Of a DNA stretch of 64,000 nucleotides, positions 1 through 12,984 are shown in pieces; position 1 is the first letter of the stretch; the number at the start of each line of letters is the position of its first letter. The notes below the pieces were generated by a model. It ran no database searches and was not told the origin of the DNA. It saw nothing but the letters and a program-made list of their open reading frames with translations. Source of the DNA: Adiantum capillus-veneris (lineage: Eukaryota > Streptophyta > Polypodiopsida > Polypodiales > Pteridaceae); the NCBI GenBank assembly GCA_014529385.2, contig CM043948.1, positions 25,106,451 to 25,170,450 on the forward strand, in the 5' to 3' direction. A program made the translations under genes and the position numbers.

Positions 1-2940
1 CATGTTATCAATGTAGGTGCCAATGAATAGCCTAAATGATCTTTGAGACCTTTTATATTGAAACCTAGACCAACCTCTGGCCATTGCTCTATTTTGATGA
101 GAGATCCTATGGAATTAGGTCCATATGGTACCAATGTATAAGATCATGGTCCATAGGTTTCCCTCTCTTCCAATGAAAGATCCTATGGCCCAAGGGACAT
201 AGAGATGCCATGGTGCCCATGTAGATGCCCTTGAATGGCCTAACTACTCTTTGAGAGCTTTTACATTGACTCCTAGGCCACCCTTTGTCCCTAGGGCCAT
301 AGGCTGCCTACTATTCTAATGAGAGATCATATGGCCCATAGGGCCATAGTGTGCCAATGTATAAAGTTGAGGTCCATAGGTTAACCTTTATTGTAATGAA
401 AGATTCTTTGGCCTTAGGGTGATAGGTCTCAAGGTCCATAGAGTTTCCTTTATTTTAATGAGAGATCATATGGCCCTATGGTGCCAATGTATAAGCTCAA
501 TGACCACAAGTTTCTCTCTATTATAACGAGATATCCTATGGCCCTAGGCCTGCCATGGCGACCATATAGGCACACTAAAATGGTCTAAATGCTTTTAAAG
601 AGGTTTTACATTGACACCTAGACCACTTTCTATCCCTAGGGCCATAGGGTTCCCTCTATTCTAATCAGTGATCATATGGACCTAGGGCCATAGGGTGCCA
701 ATGTATAAGCTCAAGGGCCATAGGTTTATGTCTATTGTATAAGCTCAAGGACCATAGGTTTATGTCATTTGACCCTAGAGCCAAAGGGCTCAAGTGCTTT
801 AGGTTGCCCTCATCTCAAAAGAGAGATCATATGTCCCTAGGGCCATAGGGTGTCAATGCATAATCTCAAGTGCCATAGGCTTACCTTTGTTCCACTGAGA
901 TATTCTATGGCCCTAGGGTCATAGGAATACTATGGTGCCCATGTAGGTGCCTTTGAATGGCTTAAATGCTCTTGGAGAGCTGTTAGATTGATATCCTATA
1001 TTTTTTGGGACACATGATGTTAATCATGGGTTTCTCTAAGAGTTTGCAAAAGCCTATAATACACCTTTTCATGGACTTATGGATATTATTTTTTATAGAT
1101 ATAAAATAGAGATAACTTTATATCCTTAGGTCTATAGGATGCACCTCTATATTAGTACCATGTGGCCCAAGGGCTAGAGGATTTTCCCTAGAGCGGAGGG
1201 TGTGACGATAAGTTTCTACATGAAAACCATATTTCATCCTATGGCTCTTTTTAGGTATCTTTAAGAATCTATGAGAGACTAAAATATTGCTATCGTTGGC
1301 TTTAGGACCACAGAGATAGGGTTTTTTGTAGGTATGATATAGAGAGAACTCTATAACCTTAGGATTGTAGTAGAATACTTTTTGCATGTGTCACCCTATG
1401 GCCCTAAGGCCAAAGGACATGTACGGAGTAGTCCATAACCTCGAAGTTGTAGGGTAATTTTTGTAGGTATAGAATAAAGAGAACTCTATAACTTCAGCAT
1501 TGTAGGATACTTTTTGCTTGTAGCACCCTATGGCTTAGGGCCATAGGGTGGTCTTTGCATGTACCATTGTATGGCACTAGGTCCATAAGGAATTTATGAA
1601 GTACTTTATACATAAAGAGAAATAATATATAGCCTTTAAGACAAATTATATACTTTAAAGCAACAACTCCTTTGCCTATTTACTTAGCATTATGTAGATC
1701 CTAAAGAAAAAGGTGTCCTCTATGTTTGTTAGAAACTTATTTCCCTAAGTCCTTAGGGTAGCCAAGGTGCCTATTAAGAGAATAATGTAATATATTTAAA
1801 GAGTATCCAATGGCCCCAAGGATAATGGGTAGACTAAGTGTCCTTCTGGAGCATCTATATTGGCATCCTTTGGCCGTGGAACCATAGGGTATCCTCTATA
1901 TGATTTTTATGACCATAACATGCTTTGTTTTGAACCTAAGGGATTGTGGCCTTATTTTTATGTATCGGTATATTGGAACCTTAAGGGCCGAGGGCCATCA
2001 GGCTTACTCTATATTTTTTAATACAAGGGTGTTAATAATAGGTTTCTAGAAGAAACCCAAATTTTACCATATTGCCTAAGGGCCAAATGATGCTCTTTGT
2101 AGGTATTTTTAAGACTCTGTGAAAGCCAAAAACATGCCTTTCTATGAAATTAGGACCATACGAAAATGATTTCCTATAGCTATCAAAGGAGAGGAAATTA
2201 TAGTCCTAAGATTTTAGAATGATTTATATATGTACCACCCTATAGCCATAGGGCTATAGGACCTATATGATACCTTATAGAGAACTAGAATATAGCCTTT
2301 GGGCATAGGACACATTTTGGTGATCTCACCACAACCCCTTGCTCTTTTTACTCAACATAACATAGATCATAGTGTCAAAGGGTTCCCTCTATTTTAGTTA
2401 GAAAACCCTATGGACTTATGGCCATAGGGTGGCAGAGGTCAATAGGGTGTTCTTTGTATGGTTTTATGACCATAACATGGTATGCTCTGATACAAGGGTG
2501 TTGATAAGAGGTTTTAGAAGAAACCCACATTTTAGCCTATGGCCTAATGACCATAGGATGCTCTTTGTAGATATTTTTAAGACTCTATGAAAGCAAAAAA
2601 TATGCCTTTTTATGGAATTAGGACCATAAAAAAAGGATTTCTTATAAGTTATAAAAAGAGAGATAATTATAGTCCTAATATTGTAGAATGATTTATATAT
2701 GTACCACCCTATAGCCATAGGGACTATATGTAGTACTTTATAGAGAAAATGGAATCAATCTATGGCCTTTGGATATAGGTTACATTTTGGTCATTTCATC
2801 ACAACCCTTTGATCTTTTTACTCAACATAACATAGATCATAGTGCCAAATGGTTCCCTTTATGTTCGTTACACAACCCTATGGACTTATGGCCATAGGGT
2901 TGCAAAGGTGCCCTATGATTTAACATCTTAATGTACTATA
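1..2940. repeat. Degenerate palindrome-rich repeat region
   Basis: The stretch is packed with diverged copies of words such as CCTATGGCCCTA and GGGCCATAGGGT. Many sit back to back, so the 11-base arm CCTATGGCCCT is followed directly by its own reverse complement. A larger direct repeat is superimposed: 2021-2435 and 2490-2910 are about 80-90% alike by eye, and 1200-1760 looks like an older third copy. Reading frames here are short and follow no protein I recognise. It is best read as decayed satellite-like DNA related to the array at 26.1-28.4 kb. Confidence 0.75.
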
Positions 2941-4963
2941 AACAAGGAGTACTCAATGGCCCCAACATAATTGGTGACCTAACTGTATCTATAGGGGCTC
3001 TATATTGGGAGCCTATGGACCAAGGGGAATAGAGTGCCCTTTGTATGGTTTGACCATAGCATGGTATGATTTGAACATAACATTGGCTTCTTAAGTGTCA
3101 CTTGGCCTAAACTATGCCACCCTTATGACCTCAAGACCATAGGGTCCTTTGCAAGTGTAGACTATACAAGGAGTTTGGAATTTGACAATAACCTATGTCC
3201 TTATAGAAGGAGAAAAGTACAAATAATACTAACAGTAGCTTTCAAAGTGCAAATGGGAGCATTGAAAAGAGAATCAACAATAGCTTTGTAGGTGCTCATT
3301 TTAAATGATAGATAGTTTTCTAAGTCTTCAATTTCATGGTTTTCTTGATTTTAAAGTCACACGATCACAAATAATTATTTCTTATATTCTTAAATTCAAT
3401 AGCACATTTACTTTTCTCAATGTTTCTAATAATTTTGTATGTAAATTTGGTCGTTTGACAAAATCTTCAAAAATATAGGACGTTGGAAGTTTTGAAAGAA
3501 TTGAAAGGGTGGCATATCTTTAATATGTTAGAAAAACGTGCTCAAGAAACTAATCAAGGTCACAAAATTCAAAAGGAAGATTTTCCACAATATTCATTAT
3601 TAGGTCTAAGCTTTTCACTTCAATGTATTTGGTCGTCTTTGATTTAACCACTAAATATACAATCCAGTTTACAAACTTAAACAATTGTCATACATTATAT
3701 CATCATTTCTTGCAATAAACCTTGATACAATGTTCCCATTGCTACATGACAAGATAAAAAATTGTACTAGTCCTAGCTTCCCTCTATTAAACCAAATTCA
3801 AGATATCCATTTCAATTCTCTGCATCATCTAGAAGAAAAACAAAATCAGAGTTCAAACCAAAATACTCGCAATTTATATCTTTGAATAAAATCTTGTTGC
3901 AATTGAAGAACTAGATCTTCACATAATCCAAAGGACAAATGCTTCATAGACCATTTGCACTTTGATACTTGATGTTCACTATCTAAGCAAGTAATTGACA
4001 TTTACAACAAATGTTGATTATATATTTAATTTAGTTATTTGTAATACAAAGATAATTATTTCAAACTCTTACACCATCAATTTACAATAGAAGAACTTAT
4101 ACAACCAAAAATGATAATAAATCAACTATTCACACTCTCATTTTGAAATTTTGCGGACTAAAAGCTTTTGTGTTTTTTCTAGCTTTTTTCATACTCAATA
4201 GAATATTAAACCTTAATCAGAAGATAGGCAATTTATGTCCCTAATGTATATGAACCCTATGATTCCAAGGCAATCAGACATATCTTCTCCCATATATTCT
4301 TCCATAAGTTTGGTATGGAATCCGCACACTATGACCCTAAGATCTTCAACAAGATAGTAAGGCCAAAGAAAAATGTTTTTGAGACACTTAAAGAGTCTTT
4401 AGGTGACCTAGAATAACCAACTTATGGCTTAAAGGCCATAGAGTTTCATGTTGTGTCCATAGAGAGCTAAGTGATTTACATCCATGGGGTGGTTTAAGTG
4501 CCCCTATGGAGATTCTATGTCAGCATCCTATGGCCCTAAGGCCTTAGGGTATCCCAAATGCTCTTGGATAGCTTATGTTTCCTTCTAGAGATTTTATGTT
4601 GACAAGTATGGTCCTAAAGCTGTAGAGTAGCCCAAATGTTTATGTGCTCTTTTAGAGACTCTATGTAATCACCCTATGTCCGTAAGGTTGTAGGGTAGCC
4701 CAAATGATTTTGGGGGATTCTATATTGACACCCTATGGCCCTAAGGTTGTAGAGTAGTCTAAATGCTTATATGCCCTTTTAGAGACTGTATGTAATCAGC
4801 GTATGTCCGTAAGGTTGTAGGATATCCCATTTTCTTTTGGGGGATTCTATGGCCCTAGGGTGCCATGTCTACAAAGAACTCTATGATCCTCAAGTCATAG
4901 GGTGTTCTTCCCAAACCTCATATGATCACTTAACTTTAAAGTATTACATAATATATCTTATGA

Positions 4964-5010
<47 letters not shown>

Positions 5011-5235
5011 TCTATTTGCCACAACATGTCCATATAATATCATACATTTAATTCTAATTCATTTATTGCGAAAAACTCAAACTCACAAGTTCACATTTTT
5101 CAAAGAAAATAAATTGAGAAAAATAACAAACCAAACCTCGATGCTTTTAACATCATGGGTGGATTTAAGATCGAACAAATAAAATAAAATGATAAAGATA
5201 ATAATCGAAATATTAGTGATGTAATATCATGGGTG
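2941..5235. other. AT-rich non-genic stretch
   Basis: No supported gene is seen. 3200-4140 is AT-rich with no recognisable protein. 4230-4920 returns to the diverged CCCTATGGCCCTAAGG words of the neighbouring repeat region. The only long reading frame, at 3685-3885, has no recognisable features. Confidence 0.6.
4966..5006. repeat. (AT)n microsatellite
   Basis: An uninterrupted alternating AT run of about 41 bp. Confidence 0.95.
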
Positions 5236-7987
5236 GCTAGCTTAATCTGTTTCCTATAGAATTTCTAGAATGGCATCAACACTTGCATCTAATGGTTCTT
5301 CAATTTCTTCTTTCTCTGACTCCTTGGCATTGACTTTCTCTGTGGTATCCACACCTGCCCACCTTCTAAGATCAAGGTCTTCTTCCACTATGGAATGGCA
5401 AAGAGCTTCCAATTGCGTCATTTGATCACTAGTACATGCAAACTGATATCACCTTTCTCTGTTGTTGTAGTGCCTCTTTAGTCCCATAGCCTAATGAGAA
5501 AATGTCTATTACTTAATTATCGTCTTTGACACAGATGCATTTAATTGCATGATGCACAAAAAAATTCTTTTGCTGTGGTCACAACATCATACTCGTTGTC
5601 ATTGATGTAAAGAGTATGCATTGGCTCCACCAGTGACTCTTTAACACTAGAGTAGTAGGTGTACTGCTCTCCTTGACTGAAGAATACCCAAACCCAAAAA
5701 CTACTTCACGAAGAGCACATGTTTGGACGGTCTCTGATCCCATTAAGGAGCTCAAAGGTAAAACATGCATTTCATACCATTTAGCTTTTTCAAAAATTTC
5801 CTTCTCTAGGGAAGCAACATGCTGATACTTGACTAAGCCGGCAATTAAAAACTCTGATGGTTGATGTGCTACCCCACATACGCCATCATTACTTTACCAA
5901 TTGGATAGCACTCCAACCACTAGATGTAAGACTTTTTGTGTTGTATCTATAATACATACACCAACACGAATTGTAGAGCTATTTTCACTGCAGAGAAACT
6001 CAATGCCTTCCAAATTCTTTCCAACACACTTGACTGTCCATGGTAAAATGAATTGCAAACTAGAAGTGCCATTCTTTTGTGCAATGATCCATTGCACATA
6101 TTCCATAGTGATCTCAGGAATTGGCTCTTTCTCCTTTGATTTTTGTAGCAAGAGATTTAGCCATTGCGTACAACTCGTGAAGAGAGATTTGTAGATCTCA
6201 TCCGTAATGTTATAATGAGACTTACATTCATCCCATGAAGTAACTACTATCGCTGATGGATCTAGATCTTTAAATTCCATCAAAATTCGAGGCTCAAAAA
6301 CCCTAGTCTCCTTTAAGTTAGTTGCACGAGCAGTGAGGTCGAGCAATTTGCTTGATGTGGTTGCTTCACTAAGCAGATTTTCTCTTCTATCGCCTCCTGT
6401 TCTAGTAACTTGACATCATTATCTTCTACACCATTTGGGCTTGGTTGTCGCCCACAAATAGATGATGTCAGATGCTTCTTCAAGATGTTTATCCACTGGT
6501 CATAGATTTCATCATTGTACATGACCATCTGTGATTCTTTGTTGAACGTGATGTTTGCCACATTTACAAAGGCCTTGAAAATAAAGAAAAGGAAATCACC
6601 TTTATTTCAAGACATATTTGTAACAAAAACGAGCATAGGAAAGTGGAACTTATATCCGAAGCTGCTCACTCGGATGACCGATAGGAACTCCTGCCTTGGG
6701 TTTTGTTGGTTTAGAATATGCAAGCCATTGGCTACAACCATGCTTCAAAACCTCCACATAAGGCTAGTGCTTCATTGATGTTATTCTCTCCATGTTCTCT
6801 ATTTTGCATATTTGAACAACACCCTCTTTGGGAGCGTCTACCACTATCCTTGCAGTTCTAAACTTGTAGAACTCTTTTCTCGAAGCATACATAGTGCTGT
6901 TGTTACGCAAAAAGCTCTAGCCGCTATGATGGAATGTTCACCAGATAGAATCGAGTAGTGGTATATTGCTAGCTTGCCTCCATGCACTTCAGCTGTTTGT
7001 AAAGGCATTTTTGTAATTGGGTTATACGGCATCAGGTCTGCTGCATTGGAGACTGGCCTAGAGTGCCCTGCAAATTGCTTCAAGAGGTATTTCACATACA
7101 CATCTGACAATGGTATGCATTTATAGTCATATGGTTCAAGGTTGCATTGCTCAACTAGGACCAATTGGGTAAATTGTACACCAACTTTAAAATAGTGTGC
7201 AATTCCAACGTATCCATCTAGCCCACTCTTAGAAGTTTTGGCAACTTCTTTATCAAGATCTTTTTCTTTGGGATGTATAATCGAGTCCACACAGCTAAGG
7301 ATACCGAGTACACATCCACTGCCATTGAGGGGGTTTCAACTGTTAGGGTTGCAAGTCCACTAGAATATCCTTCTTCTTGAGTCTATAAGGGTATAATTGA
7401 AAGATTTCCTTTAGCCACATTTCTAGTATTGTCTCCCAGTGAGGGAGTCGACTCTCCTTTAGAGTCTTAGCTTGGCTTGCTTTACCTGTGTCTTCATTCT
7501 TTCGCTTCTTATTCTTCTTTGTGCTACTCAATGTAACTAAATATTGAGTAACTTTCTTAAAGCCCTCAATATATAAGTCTATGAAGTTCTCACTTGGAGT
7601 GTTGTCTTGGAGCTCCAACCACCCTGCTTTTGTCATTATCACTCCGTCATAATCAACCTTCACCAAGTTTTGAGCAAAGGCCATAGGCTCCAACAAGTAG
7701 GAGTCACCATTGAGTAGCTTTACTCCAAGACATGGAGACATTTCAAGATCTAGACAATCTTTCTTTATCTCCTTAACAATCCCACAGTCTTTGAAGGGTA
7801 GTTGCTCTTTATCTTGAAAGATCAAGTGGACTTTCTCATCACTTCCACCATTTGGCAAGTGAAAATCTAGATACCAAGAACTTGGTGTTGAGCATGTTGT
7901 ATCAATTGACTTTGACATTCTGTTCTGAGACATTTTTTGTAAAAAGAATGACATATATTTAGAGAAGATGGATATTAATACACCCAT
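5236..7987 (-). pseudogene. Unrecognised multicopy gene, broken; possible ParB/DGQHR-like motif
   Basis: On the minus strand, consecutive reading frames fit one protein: 7987-7343 (214 aa), 7290-6844 (148 aa), 6561-6313 and 6346-5894, with weaker protein-like sequence down to about 5240. Frames change between pieces and stops occur, so this is a decayed gene or one with introns I cannot place. The first piece has a lysine-rich stretch (STKKNKKRKNEDTGK). The second contains KLAIYHYSILSGEHSIIAAR, which resembles the 'ivDGqHRlaAa' motif of ParB/DGQHR-fold proteins with S-G-E-H-S in place of D-G-Q-H-R. That comparison is from memory and is inference. A truncated second copy lies at 24345-24900, so the sequence is multicopy and may belong to a transposon. 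I do not recognise the family. Confidence 0.5.
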
Positions 7988-9066
7988 ATGGACCTAGGGA
8001 CAGAGAGTCCTCTCTATGTTGAACCCTATGGTCCTAGGTCCAAAGGGTGCCAACAAAATGGTTCTACAGGTGTACCTAGGCCACCCTATGGTACTAGGAT
8101 CACAAGATCTCTTATGACATTAGAGGAAACCTTGTGGCCCTAGGGCCATAGGGGTCCAAAGTAGTAGCCCTTGAATGGCCTAAATGCCTCTTTAGAGTCT
8201 CTACACTAACACCCTATGGCCCAAGCTCCATACAAGGACCCTCTAATCAAATCCAAGTTCTTATGTCCATGGCACCCACTTGGGTGTACTTGAGTGGCCA
8301 AAATGCCTTTAGAGTTTCTACAATGGCCACAGGGTGCACTCTAATCTAATGAGAGTTCTTGTGTACATGGTTCCCATGTAGGTGTCATTGAGTGGCATAA
8401 ATGTCCCCTTAGAGATTCTACATTATCACATTGTAAACTACCTGACATTCTCTAGCCATGTCCAATCCCCACACACCTCGATCTAGAGGTGCACGGAGGT
8501 CAGGACCACCGGGTTATAATCTTTATTGGTCAATGCCTATATTCATGGGTGTCATGTAAGTGCACCCCTATGTCTACATGACAATGCATGTAGTGGGCAA
8601 AACCCCTTTGCCTTCTGGTTTATTTCTAAGATGTGACCTCTTTTGTAAGCTTGGACTAACTAATCTATAGTATTTGGGCCCTGTATCCATAGGGTTCCCT
8701 CTAATAAAATGAAAGTTTCTATGTTCATGGTGCCCATTTGGGTGCGCTTGAGTGGCCTAAATAACTTTTAGAGATTCCACATTGGCATCCTATGGACCTA
8801 GGGCCACATGGTGCACTCTAATCTAATGAGAGTTCCTATGTACATGGTTCCCATGTAGGTGCCGTTGAGTGGCATAAATCCCCTTAGAGCTTCTACAATA
8901 TCACATTGTAAACTACCTCACATTCTCTAGCCATGCTTGATCCCCTCACACCTCGGTCTAGAGGTGCAAGGAGGTCAGGACCACCCGGTTATAATCTCTT
9001 CTTTATTGGTCATGTCTATATTCATGGGTGTCATGTAAGTGCACCCCCATGTCTACATGACAAGGC
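7425..9066. repeat. Segmental duplication, copy A
   Basis: This stretch matches 24345-25980 closely, with only scattered substitutions and small indels. It covers the 5' part of the unrecognised minus-strand gene and about 1 kb of upstream CCTATGG-type repeat DNA. Within it a block beginning CATTCTCTAGCCATG recurs at 8446 and 8920, a period of 474 bp. Similarity stops abruptly at 9066, where Penelope-like element sequence begins, whereas copy B runs on into the 46-bp array. Confidence 0.85.
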
Positions 9067-9747
9067 ATATCCTTATCCCCCAAGTCTCAGGCCTCCCCTT
9101 CCGCCTCCCCACCTAAGCCAGTCTTGCCGCCTCCCAAAAAATCCACCCACCCATATTCTAGAAAACCTTTTCTACCTCCTAGAACTTAAACACCACCACC
9201 CCCGTCCCCAACCCTCATATGTAATGCCCAATAAATGACCTCTTCAACCATTCTCCAAACCCGCCCTTGAAAAACCTCTCCCTTTATCTAAAAAACCTAA
9301 ATTTTCTCCTTCCCCCAACAGCCCTGCCTATCCTTTGTACCCTCTCAAAACCCTTAATCCTACACCCATCTCCCTTGGTTCCTCCTCTTCTTTTCCACCA
9401 CAAAAGATCATCAACCACCCTTACCCGCACCCACACAATAAGGAATACTCCCGTAATGCTACCACCTACCGCAAGGCAAACCACTCGGGAAAAGACAAAG
9501 GGAGGAGGGATTAGGGTTTAGCCACCCATACACTTGGGTACACCTCTACTTCTCCAAACCCCCCCTCTTGCCATTTATATGGATTTCAAGCCTCTCCCGA
9601 ACCCCACTTCATAAAGGAGGAACAAGAAGAAATTTTTGGTTTCCACTCACTAATCCACAAGGCTACAAACTCTTGCTCTTTGGCAAATACCAAGTCTCAA
9701 CATTGGAGCACAACATCTCCAACTTAAAATCCACAATTTGGCACCTC

Positions 9748-9776
9748 GAGCTCTCTCTCTCTCTCTCTCTCTCTGA
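9748..9776. repeat. (CT)n microsatellite
   Basis: A short CT run inside the 5' part of the Penelope-like element. It encodes an artefactual Leu-Ser run in one frame. Confidence 0.9.
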
Positions 9777-11302
9777 AAGACGATGCTTGGCCTTAGGCAT
9801 AAAATACATCCCTCCCCCTCTAAACCCTTCCCCCCTCTTACTCCTCAACTCACACTACAATTTATCAAGAAATCTCAACCTTAAGTTCTTTTTTAAAGAC
9901 CTTAAACCTTCCGCCCCTTCTCCTTTTAAGCAAACCAGGCCCCCTTTGGAAACCACCTCTTTTAAATCCCAACCTTAACCAAATTTTGTCCTGTAACCGG
10001 ATAATTCTAACCTCATTTTGAATGCTTGCAATTTCTTCTTTTTAAAGCGACCCTGTTTTTTCATTGAAGCTTTATCTAGCTTCTCCTTGGACCCTTCAAT
10101 AATCATAAAATCTGCCGACAAAAACCTTGGTGTTGTTATCCTACCATTAGATTGGTATGAGAAAGATTCCCTCTCACATCTCAATGACCGCTCCACCTAT
10201 GAGCCTTGCCCTAACATCGCTTTTCCCTTCTTAGCCTCCCTTTGTTCCTCTATCACACTTCGCTACTCCGCCCTCCCCTCTATGAACACAACTTTGTCCT
10301 CTCTCCCCTTAACAACCCCCTAAACCTTGTCCTATCTATTTCATCCCTAAACTTCATAAACCATCCATCGTCTCTTGACCTATATGTTCCTCTAAAGGTT
10401 TCCTCTTCGAGAAAGCCTCTATTTGGCTCCATTTGGAGCTCTATCCAATCCTCTTTGCCAAAAGAAACACCTACAAAGCTCCCTCAACCTAATCCAAGAC
10501 TTGGACAAACTTCCCCTTCCACATAACACCCTCCTCTTTACTTTTGACGTAGAAGCCCTATACCCTAGCATCCCCATTATTCAAGGACTCACCGCTCTCA
10601 AATCTACCATCTCTCCCTTTTTTGACCCTCACAAATCCAATTTTTTCCTCTCCCTTGCCTCCCTTATCTTATCTCATCATTACATCACCTTTAAAGGAAA
10701 ATTTTGGAAACAACCCAAAGGCGCCGCCATGGGCTCAAACTTTGCCGTTATAGCTTGTCTCTTCCTCTGTCACTTGGAAACCTCTTGCCCCCTCCTACCC
10801 AACCCTAACCTCCTCTATTTCAAGTGGTATGTTGATGATGCTTTTGGATTATGGAAGGGATCCCGCAATACCCTTACCCATCTCTTAAACTCTTATAGTG
10901 AACCTCCCCAAGAGCACATTAAATTTCCTCAACCAACTCCCATACTTGTGCCATTATCCTTGACATCGATTTCTTTAAAGGTGACCGCTTCATCTCATCT
11001 AGCCTCTTGGACTCCCACTGCTATCAAAAACCTTTGAATGCCTACAACTACATCCCTTGGATGTCATGGCACCCAACCCATCAAAAGCTTGCCTTCATTA
11101 TCTCAGAACTCAAAAGGTATATTATTCGGGAATCAACCTTGAAAAGATACCTCTACCTCCGAAACCTTTTCTACCTACGCCTTCGGGCTAAGGGCTACCC
11201 GGCTTGCTTTCTTCTAAAAGTTTTTTACAAAGTCTCATACCTCAACCGCACCTCACTCCTCCTACCCTCGCACAAAATAACAAAAAATACACCCACTGTG
11301 CT
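9770..11302 (+). pseudogene. Penelope-like reverse transcriptase, frameshifted
   Basis: The PLE reverse transcriptase would copy element RNA at a chromosomal nick or end. Pieces appear in order across several frames. Near 9795 is an N-terminal block (LGIKYIPPPL, then LNLKFFFKD). At 10090-10200 is KSADKNLGVVILPLDWYEKD. At 10325-10380 a block reading YFIPKLHKPSIVS ends in a TGA stop. At 10423-11037 are the catalytic palm motifs: FDVEALYPSIP (residues 41-51), PKGAAMGS (98-105) and YVDD (136-139). At 11037-11220 is the thumb-like region with PWMSWHPTHQKLAFI and LRAKGYPACFL. These match the PLE pattern (LYPNIP, GTAMGS, YIDDIF.W, S.HP.H.K) rather than LTR or LINE RTs. Frameshifts and stops make it inactive. 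Confidence 0.85.
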
Positions 11303-11392
11303 CAAAATGTCAGGAAATATGACGTAGCTAAATAGATATTTGAGTAGATTACTTAATGGAGAGAGATAGATTTCACACACAAGAGATTATAG

Positions 11393-11396
<4 letters not shown>

Positions 11397-11466
<70 letters not shown>
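11397..11466. repeat. (GA)n microsatellite in solo LTR
   Basis: About 70 bp of alternating GA, lying near the 3' end of the LTR when read on the minus strand. Confidence 0.95.
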
Positions 11467-11469
<3 letters not shown>

Positions 11470-11667
11470 CACGATATACATGTTTCACCCAATGTGGGCT
11501 ATGTCCACGGGAAAGCAGCCACTCAATGGCTTTAGTACTTCAAAACAAGAAGTAGGTTACAAAGGTATTATACCCTTTTGGAGCTCCCGCCTTGCTTCAC
11601 TCTCACCACCTCACACTATCCTTGTTGCATCAACTTCACACTGTGAAATGTGTGTAGAAATGGCCTT

Positions 11668-11675
11668 CTTTTATA
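11668..11675 (-). promoter_or_regulatory. TATA box of solo LTR
   Basis: TATAAAAG on the minus strand in the middle of the LTR, the expected place for its promoter. Whether it is used is unknown. Confidence 0.5.
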
Positions 11676-11960
11676 GGCCAAAAGGGCTGCCCTCTCTCAT
11701 GAGAGACAGCCATGTGTAGCCGCCCTTGTGTAGATAAGTCCATATCGGACCCTTCAATCCGTCCATGTGTGGCCGCCCTTGAGAAGACAAGTCCGCTTTG
11801 AATTCGGCCACCGGCCATTGAATTTGGCCACCGGCCACCGGCCATTGACTACCGGCCACCAGCCAACCAGCCAACCAACCGGTCGTTTTTCGACCACTTT
11901 TCGATCGTTGTCCGGCCATAATATTCCATCGAAAAGGAATATTCCCCTAAAGTTGCCCCT

Positions 11961-12924
11961 TGTTGGACGGGGGACTCACACACCCATGAAGTGCATGCAA
12001 ACACTACCTAGATCAACATAATGTCAATCGAGGACACAGATGACACGATAGGCACACGGAGGAAATCTCTTAAGCTTGTCAGGCTGAGACCATCCTACAC
12101 ATACAACACTCTGGAAGGCCAACTAAACCACAATCAAGGACCTCACTACCCTCAACTACACCACCTAGCCACATACACACATACTAAAGGTAACTCGCCT
12201 AATCAAGCCAGATCCCTACGAAACTTAAGGAACACCATCCCCTCACTAGGATACACCTGTCCCTAAGCTTCTACACTCAAAACCCTCACTCTAAAGCCAT
12301 CTGTAGAAAATGCGTAGGATGACAGAGCTGAATTTCGAAAGTGCCTGAAATGCCTGAAACTGAAATTTATGAGTACCTATGCGTAGCTTATGTCGCCACA
12401 ATTCTATAGACTACTAGCACACAGAAAACAGACATCGTTTGATACACTTACGGCCACAAATAGCTCGTAGATGCGTCGGCGTGTGCGCTTCGTCTCGCGT
12501 GGAATTCTTGGCGTTGTCGCGTAGCTCTCCTCGAGCCTACAACAATGGTGCAGTCGGATCTCCAATGTGTTGAGCAAGCTGGGCGTAGCGAGAGGATGAA
12601 GCTCACGCTCACTCTCTTTCTCTCTCACACACAGTAGACGGCAGCGCTCAGTTTTGATTATGATTAAAAGTCCTTTTACAAAATGACCTAGGTACCTTAT
12701 ATACTAAGGCTACCTTAGGTTTAACCAAAAATGGGGTTGAAAGGGTCAAATGGCTTTGTATTTACAATCTGGAAGTGCCATTGCACCCCGGCTTCTGAAA
12801 CTAGAATAACTACTCATTACAAATGATGTTTATATCCATAATCCGCATCATTTCATAACTCGCAAAAGATAAGACTTTGGTACGAAACTTGAGTTATGTT
12901 GTGTTGTTGACCCAGCGGTCAACA
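11961..12924 (-). repeat. 3' LTR of element 1
   Basis: A 964-bp LTR with TG...CA ends, matching 22385-23339 along its length. It carries a minus-strand TATA box (TATATAAG at 12696-12703) and the half-palindrome GCGTAGGATGA also used in the element's leader. Confidence 0.92.
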
Positions 12925-12935
12925 TTCCCCCCTTC
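12925..12935 (-). promoter_or_regulatory. Polypurine tract of element 1
   Basis: On the minus strand GGAAGGGGGGAA lies directly against the 3' LTR. This is the plus-strand priming site for reverse transcription and fixes the element's orientation. Confidence 0.85.
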
Positions 12936-12984
12936 CGCGTTCATGTCGTCCCCGACATGACCTGGTTGTCTATGGCGATGTGGT

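Noticed and set aside
11671-12021. Overlapping open frames in the GC-rich part of the solo LTR
   Set aside because: They arise from short GGCCACCGGCC repeats in the LTR and disagree between frames.
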